NCBI GenBank assembly: GCA_012520135.1
Contig: JAAYOX010000045.1
Location: 1-17,548 of the forward strand
DNA length: 17,548 bases
DNA from: Clostridia bacterium
GTDB taxonomy: Bacteria > Bacillota > DULZ01
Direction: 5' to 3'
The stretch's first letter is position 1, and each line of letters starts with the position of its first letter. A program made the position numbers and the translations under genes. The notes beneath the pieces were generated by a model. The model was given only the letters and a program-made list of their open reading frames with translations, did no database searches and had not been told where the DNA came from. Below, in pieces: positions 14,435 through 17,548 of the stretch.

Positions 14435-15787
14435 CTAAAATTTAATATTTGCCCTTTTCACAATATCCCGGGCCCGGCGTTCTGCTTCCGCAATCAGCCA
14501 GTCCTCATTTATGGAAGTAAGTTTTCCTCCTTCCACCAGGATTTCTCCGTCCACTATAACTGTGTCAACGACAGCGTTATTAGCCTGGTAGACTAAAGTA
14601 GAAAATAGTTCATGGGTTGGGGTAGTGTATAGTTTGTTGAAATCCAAAATAGCAATATCGGCTTTTTTGCCTACTGCCAAAGTTCCCACAGTCTGATCCA
14701 TACCTAATGTCTTCGCCCCGTTAATGGTAGCCATTTCCAGGACACTGGTGGCGGGCACCGCTTGGGGATTGTTCTCTACGGCCTTATGCATAATGCCAGC
14801 CAACCACATTTCATCCAACATGCTCATCCGGTTGTTGCAAGGGGGACTGTTGGTACCTAACGAAACCAAAATACCCATAGCCAGCATCTCGGGAATTCTC
14901 GCTATGCCTGCAATTCGAAGGCCGGCTCCGGGACAATGAAGTACTTTCACATCCCGCTCTTTTAAAAGAGCTAAATCATCATCGTCTACATGCACTACAT
15001 GGGCCGCCAGCAGATGTGGTCCTAAAGCTCCTAAAGATTCTAAAAACTGCACCGGTGATTTTCCGCTCTTCTCTTGGATAAAGGCTACTTCATCCAAGGA
15101 TTCGGCTAAATGGGTCTGCAGGAAAACCTTCTTATCGACGGCTAACTCCGTTAAGGAGCGCCAGAGCCGGTCACTGGACAGGAACAAATTTAAGATATTG
15201 AAACAAGCTCCGATTCGCTCATGTTTCCCCTGCCAGGTTTCTACCACGGCCAGGTTTCTTTCAATGGCCTCTTGGGTATTCATCCTTGATTCCGGTGGTA
15301 TCTCTCCGGGGAGGTCCATGGTAGATAAGCAGACAATACCCCGCATACCGCTGTCCAGCACCGCCTTGGCAATAGCGTCAGGCTTGACACCACTGGCCTC
15401 ACAAAAAGTGGTAGTTCCGCTTTTCAGCATCTCCGCCGTACTGAGCAAAGCACTGATATAAACATCGTCTTCCGTCAGAGCAGCCTCATAAGGCCAGATA
15501 CGTTTTCTGGTCCAAGTAATCAAATCCACATCGTCAGCCAAACCCCTGCCCAATGCTTGACTGGTATGAACATGGGTCTGAACAAAGCCGGGAAGAGCGA
15601 TGAAGCGTTTACCGCATTTAGGACTCTTAATCCGTTCATAGCCTACATAATCACCGGACCGGAGTTCCGAACTTTTTCCTATTGCTTCTATATGCCCGTC
15701 TTTGATGGCCATATAACCGTCTTCAATCACACCTACATCCGCTTCCATTGTTATTAAATCCATATGCTCCAGTAGAATATCCGGCAC
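14435..15787 (-). CDS. ATZ/TRZ-type amidohydrolase with altered metal-site Asp
   Basis: A 450-aa protein of the amidohydrolase superfamily (cytosine/adenosine-deaminase-like, ATZ/TRZ branch). GTG start at 15787 with AAGGAGGG 7 nt upstream. Expected metal ligands: HxH at 72 and 74 (THVHTSQ), His226 (LQTHLAES), His263 (AAHVVH). The fifth ligand, normally Asp in GTDG, is Asn313 (SLGTNSPPCNNR). The preceding motif is also changed: HCPGAGLRIAG instead of the usual HCPxSNxKLxSG. The catalytic power of a normal deaminase depends on that Asp, so the protein may be inactive, use another mechanism, or have a different role such as binding or assisting its paralogue. The length and overall fold are intact, with no sign of decay. 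It lies 20 nt downstream of a canonical paralogue and 14 nt upstream of the lipoprotein gene. Confidence 0.88.
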   Translation of the reverse strand: MPDILLEHMDLITMEADVGVIEDGYMAIKDGHIEAIGKSSELRSGDYVGYERIKSPKCGKRFIALPGFVQTHVHTSQALGRGLADDVDLITWTRKRIWPYEAALTEDDVYISALLSTAEMLKSGTTTFCEASGVKPDAIAKAVLDSGMRGIVCLSTMDLPGEIPPESRMNTQEAIERNLAVVETWQGKHERIGACFNILNLFLSSDRLWRSLTELAVDKKVFLQTHLAESLDEVAFIQEKSGKSPVQFLESLGALGPHLLAAHVVHVDDDDLALLKERDVKVLHCPGAGLRIAGIARIPEMLAMGILVSLGTNSPPCNNRMSMLDEMWLAGIMHKAVENNPQAVPATSVLEMATINGAKTLGMDQTVGTLAVGKKADIAILDFNKLYTTPTHELFSTLVYQANNAVVDTVIVDGEILVEGGKLTSINEDWLIAEAERRARDIVKRANIKF

Positions 15788-15807
15788 CTGGCAACCCTCC
15801 TTGCTGA

Positions 15808-17175
15808 CTATACTTCTATATCGTCAATTGTTGGTGCATCCGGCACAAAAGGTCTTCTTCTTTCGATTAAAGCCTTGGTAGTTTGGGTAGCTTTGTCAAT
15901 AAGGTACTCTTCGTCTACCGTCATCAGCTTGTGTTCTTCCACTACCACTTTGCCGTCTACTAATACCGTATCTACGTCACCACCGTTGGCACTAAAGACA
16001 ATATTGGCAACAATATTGGCATAATCATCCTCCAAAATGGGAGCCATATGGAGACGCCGGAGATTGACCAGCACCAGATCCGCTTTTTTGCCTGCCTCAA
16101 TGGAGCCGATTTCATGGTCTAAACCAATTGCCTTGGCACCATAGATAGTAGCTATGCGCAAGGTTTCTTCCGCCGGCATTAATTCAGCATTCAAGTGGTG
16201 AACTTTTTGTAGTAGTGAAGCAAATTTCATTTCTTCAAAAAGATCTAGATTATTGTTTTCTTTCACTCCGTCTGTAGCTAACCCTACACTGATGCCTTTG
16301 GCTAAATAGGCGGGGATAGGAGCCACTCCGGAGGCTAGTTTCATATTGCTGATGGGACAATGGGCCACGCTGGTACCGGTCTTGGCCAGTAGCTCCATTT
16401 CAATGGGAGTAAGCCATACACAGTGAGCCAGGAGGGTTTTAGGACCTAATATGCCCCGGTTATAAAAGAGTTGAATGGGAGAGCATCCGTATTTCCTGCT
16501 AATTCGTTGGACCATATCGATGGACTCTTCCCCATGAGTGTGGATACCTACTCCGTATTTGACAGCTAGGTCTGCTACCCGGTGGTAAGCTTCCTCGGTA
16601 CAGTAGACCAGGTGTTCCAGCCCAAACCAAACATGGATCCGGTCATTAGCAGAGCCATGACGTTCTTCCACTAAACGAATGTTATCTTCAATAGTTTCAA
16701 AGTAAGAGTAATTGGGCCTGTCCGCCACATAAGGGACCAGGACCGCTCTGATGCCGGTTTCCTCTGCTGCATCGGCACATCGATCCATAAAGCGATACAT
16801 GTCTACCACACAAGTAGTACCTGCCAAAAGAGATTCCCCATAGCAAAGACTGGAAGCCACATAGGCATCTTCGGCGGTCAGGACTTTGTGCTTGGGATCC
16901 ACGTGCTTGCTAATCCATTCCCACAAGGGGAGATCTTCAGCAGTGCCACGAATGATACCTGAATGTAGATGAGTGTTAATCAGGCCCGGTATAACTGCTT
17001 TTCCTTGGGCATCAATCGTTTCTACTCCCTGTACTTCATATTTTTTCTCTAAGACAGAGCTGTCGCCCACTTCTACAATCCGGCCATTTTTCACATATAC
17101 TGCACCTTTGGGATAAATAGTGAAATCATCGTCTACTGTCACAACATAGCCGTTTTTAATTAAAAGCTTGGTCAC
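15808..17175 (-). CDS. ATZ/TRZ-type amidohydrolase, probable purine or nucleoside deaminase
   Basis: A 455-aa amidohydrolase with a complete metal site: HxH at 69/71 (NTHLHSG), His214 (GIHTHGEES), His251 (LLAHCVWL) and Asp302 (LATDGVKENNN). The stretch RGTAEDLPLWEWISKHVDP resembles MTA/SAH deaminases (MtaD) and related enzymes, and HCPISNMKLASGVAPIP is canonical. Likely reaction: hydrolytic removal of an amino group from a purine, nucleoside or related ring compound in the cytoplasm. GTG start at 17175 with AGGAGGG 6 nt upstream. First clear gene of the transporter operon, which suggests that the imported compound is its substrate. The exact substrate cannot be fixed from sequence; other options are guanine, 8-oxoguanine or triazine-type deaminases. 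Confidence 0.92.
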   Translation of the reverse strand: MTKLLIKNGYVVTVDDDFTIYPKGAVYVKNGRIVEVGDSSVLEKKYEVQGVETIDAQGKAVIPGLINTHLHSGIIRGTAEDLPLWEWISKHVDPKHKVLTAEDAYVASSLCYGESLLAGTTCVVDMYRFMDRCADAAEETGIRAVLVPYVADRPNYSYFETIEDNIRLVEERHGSANDRIHVWFGLEHLVYCTEEAYHRVADLAVKYGVGIHTHGEESIDMVQRISRKYGCSPIQLFYNRGILGPKTLLAHCVWLTPIEMELLAKTGTSVAHCPISNMKLASGVAPIPAYLAKGISVGLATDGVKENNNLDLFEEMKFASLLQKVHHLNAELMPAEETLRIATIYGAKAIGLDHEIGSIEAGKKADLVLVNLRRLHMAPILEDDYANIVANIVFSANGGDVDTVLVDGKVVVEEHKLMTVDEEYLIDKATQTTKALIERRRPFVPDAPTIDDIEV

Positions 17176-17392
17176 AGTTCTCCCTCCTATAATGCCTGTC
17201 GGCCTGATTTAACAACGGTTCGCAAGTATCACCTTTTGGACAAACACCGGTTTTGTTGCAGGGAAAATTGCCACCTCCTCTGCTTAGGATACAACCGGCG
17301 AAACTGCCGGTATGTTCCCTAATAGCTAAATTTTTAATTATTTGTTCGTTGTTAGAATACATTCTAGCTGATTGGCTTTTCTCCTTCTCCAT
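17156..17392 (-). CDS. Possible small Cys-rich protein or leader ORF (uncertain)
   Basis: A 78-codon frame just upstream of the amidohydrolase operon, overlapping its GTG start by 20 nt. The second half has four Cys (PCNKTGVCPKGDTC and RENC), which could bind metal or a cluster. The ATG at 17392 has no ribosome site, however, and the frame contains an ACCGGC/GCCGGT hairpin (near 17291-17308). An AGAGGAGGTGG site inside it (near 17275-17285) is not followed by a start codon. It may be a real small gene, or just the leader of the operon. I do not recognise the sequence. Confidence 0.28.
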   Translation of the reverse strand: MEKEKSQSARMYSNNEQIIKNLAIREHTGSFAGCILSRGGGNFPCNKTGVCPKGDTCEPLLNQADRHYRRENCDQAFN

Positions 17393-17437
17393 TTTGCAAC
17401 TTTTGTAAATTTTTATCTAATACCTAAAAATAAAGAC

Positions 17438-17462
17438 AAAAAAACGGGTCATAAAGCCCGTT
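17438..17462 (-). terminator. Terminator of the gene upstream of the operon
   Basis: AACGGG and CCCGTT form a 6-bp stem with an 8-nt loop, followed by a T-run of seven on the minus strand. It directly follows an in-frame TAA of an open frame that enters from the window edge. It could also act as an attenuator for the amidohydrolase operon if no promoter lies between. Confidence 0.72.
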
Positions 17463-17548
17463 AAAAATTTGCCGGTGTAGCACCGACCAATATTTCTGAC
17501 TGTTTTGAGGAATTATTTTCCCACTTATGGGGTATGCTCGCATCATAA
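17461..17548 (-). CDS. C-terminal end of an unknown upstream gene
   Basis: A frame open from the window edge (codon start 17547) for 28 codons, ending SEILVGATPANF and TAA, with a terminator directly behind it. The close stop-terminator layout suggests a real gene end. A second open frame exists here but runs through the terminator. Too short to assign. Confidence 0.4.
   Translation of the reverse strand, partial: YDASIPHKWENNSSKQSEILVGATPANF

Noticed and set aside
1..17548. CRISPR array, insertion sequence, tRNA or rRNA genes
   Set aside because: No regular repeat-spacer pattern, transposase motif, CCA-ended cloverleaf or rRNA-like sequence was seen on either strand.

Overview
The window looks like a chromosome segment of an anaerobic, Gram-positive member of the Firmicutes (Bacillota), perhaps of the Peptococcaceae/Moorella/Desulfotomaculum kind. 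The clues are strong AGGAGG-type ribosome sites, frequent TTG and GTG starts, a Bacillus-type LexA box, a CooT-family nickel protein, an oxygen-sensitive type of ferredoxin and a NupNOPQ-like nucleoside transporter. This placement is inferred from gene content only. Almost everything is on the minus strand. The exceptions are two small membrane-protein genes in the one large intergenic region.

Right to left, which is the direction of transcription for most genes:
(1) 17548-9857 holds the tail of an upstream gene and its terminator, then a tightly packed operon. The operon encodes two ATZ/TRZ-type amidohydrolases, a BMP-family lipoprotein, a double-domain ABC ATPase and two permeases, and ends in a terminator at 9816-9849. 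The likely job is uptake plus deamination of purine nucleosides, nucleobases or related compounds. One amidohydrolase is canonical; the other has Asn where the metal-binding Asp should be.
(2) 9800-7664 is a two-component system, a 7-TM NarL-type kinase plus a LuxR-type regulator, with its own promoter.
(3) 6759-7667 is an AT-rich region. Within it, on the plus strand, is a leader with many mutually compatible RNA pairings. It overlaps the start of an unannotated 49-aa membrane protein, which is followed by a strong terminator and an unannotated 52-aa membrane protein. This is the part of the window I can least explain by known systems.
(4) 6758-2280 is an SOS-type mutagenesis cassette: a consensus sigma-A promoter, a palindromic LexA box at the predicted transcription start, a catalytically degenerate ImuB-like protein with a clean beta-clamp motif, a DUF6504-like small protein and a short DnaE-type polymerase. 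No ImuA/RecA-like gene is present.
(5) 2207-1 holds a ferredoxin-like protein with its terminator, then a cooT-yvyE-fapA run. FapA runs off the window.

The most interesting items are the SOS cassette with its minimal ImuB, the structured leader with its pair of small membrane proteins, and the Asp-to-Asn amidohydrolase. All family assignments come from reading motifs; no database search was run.
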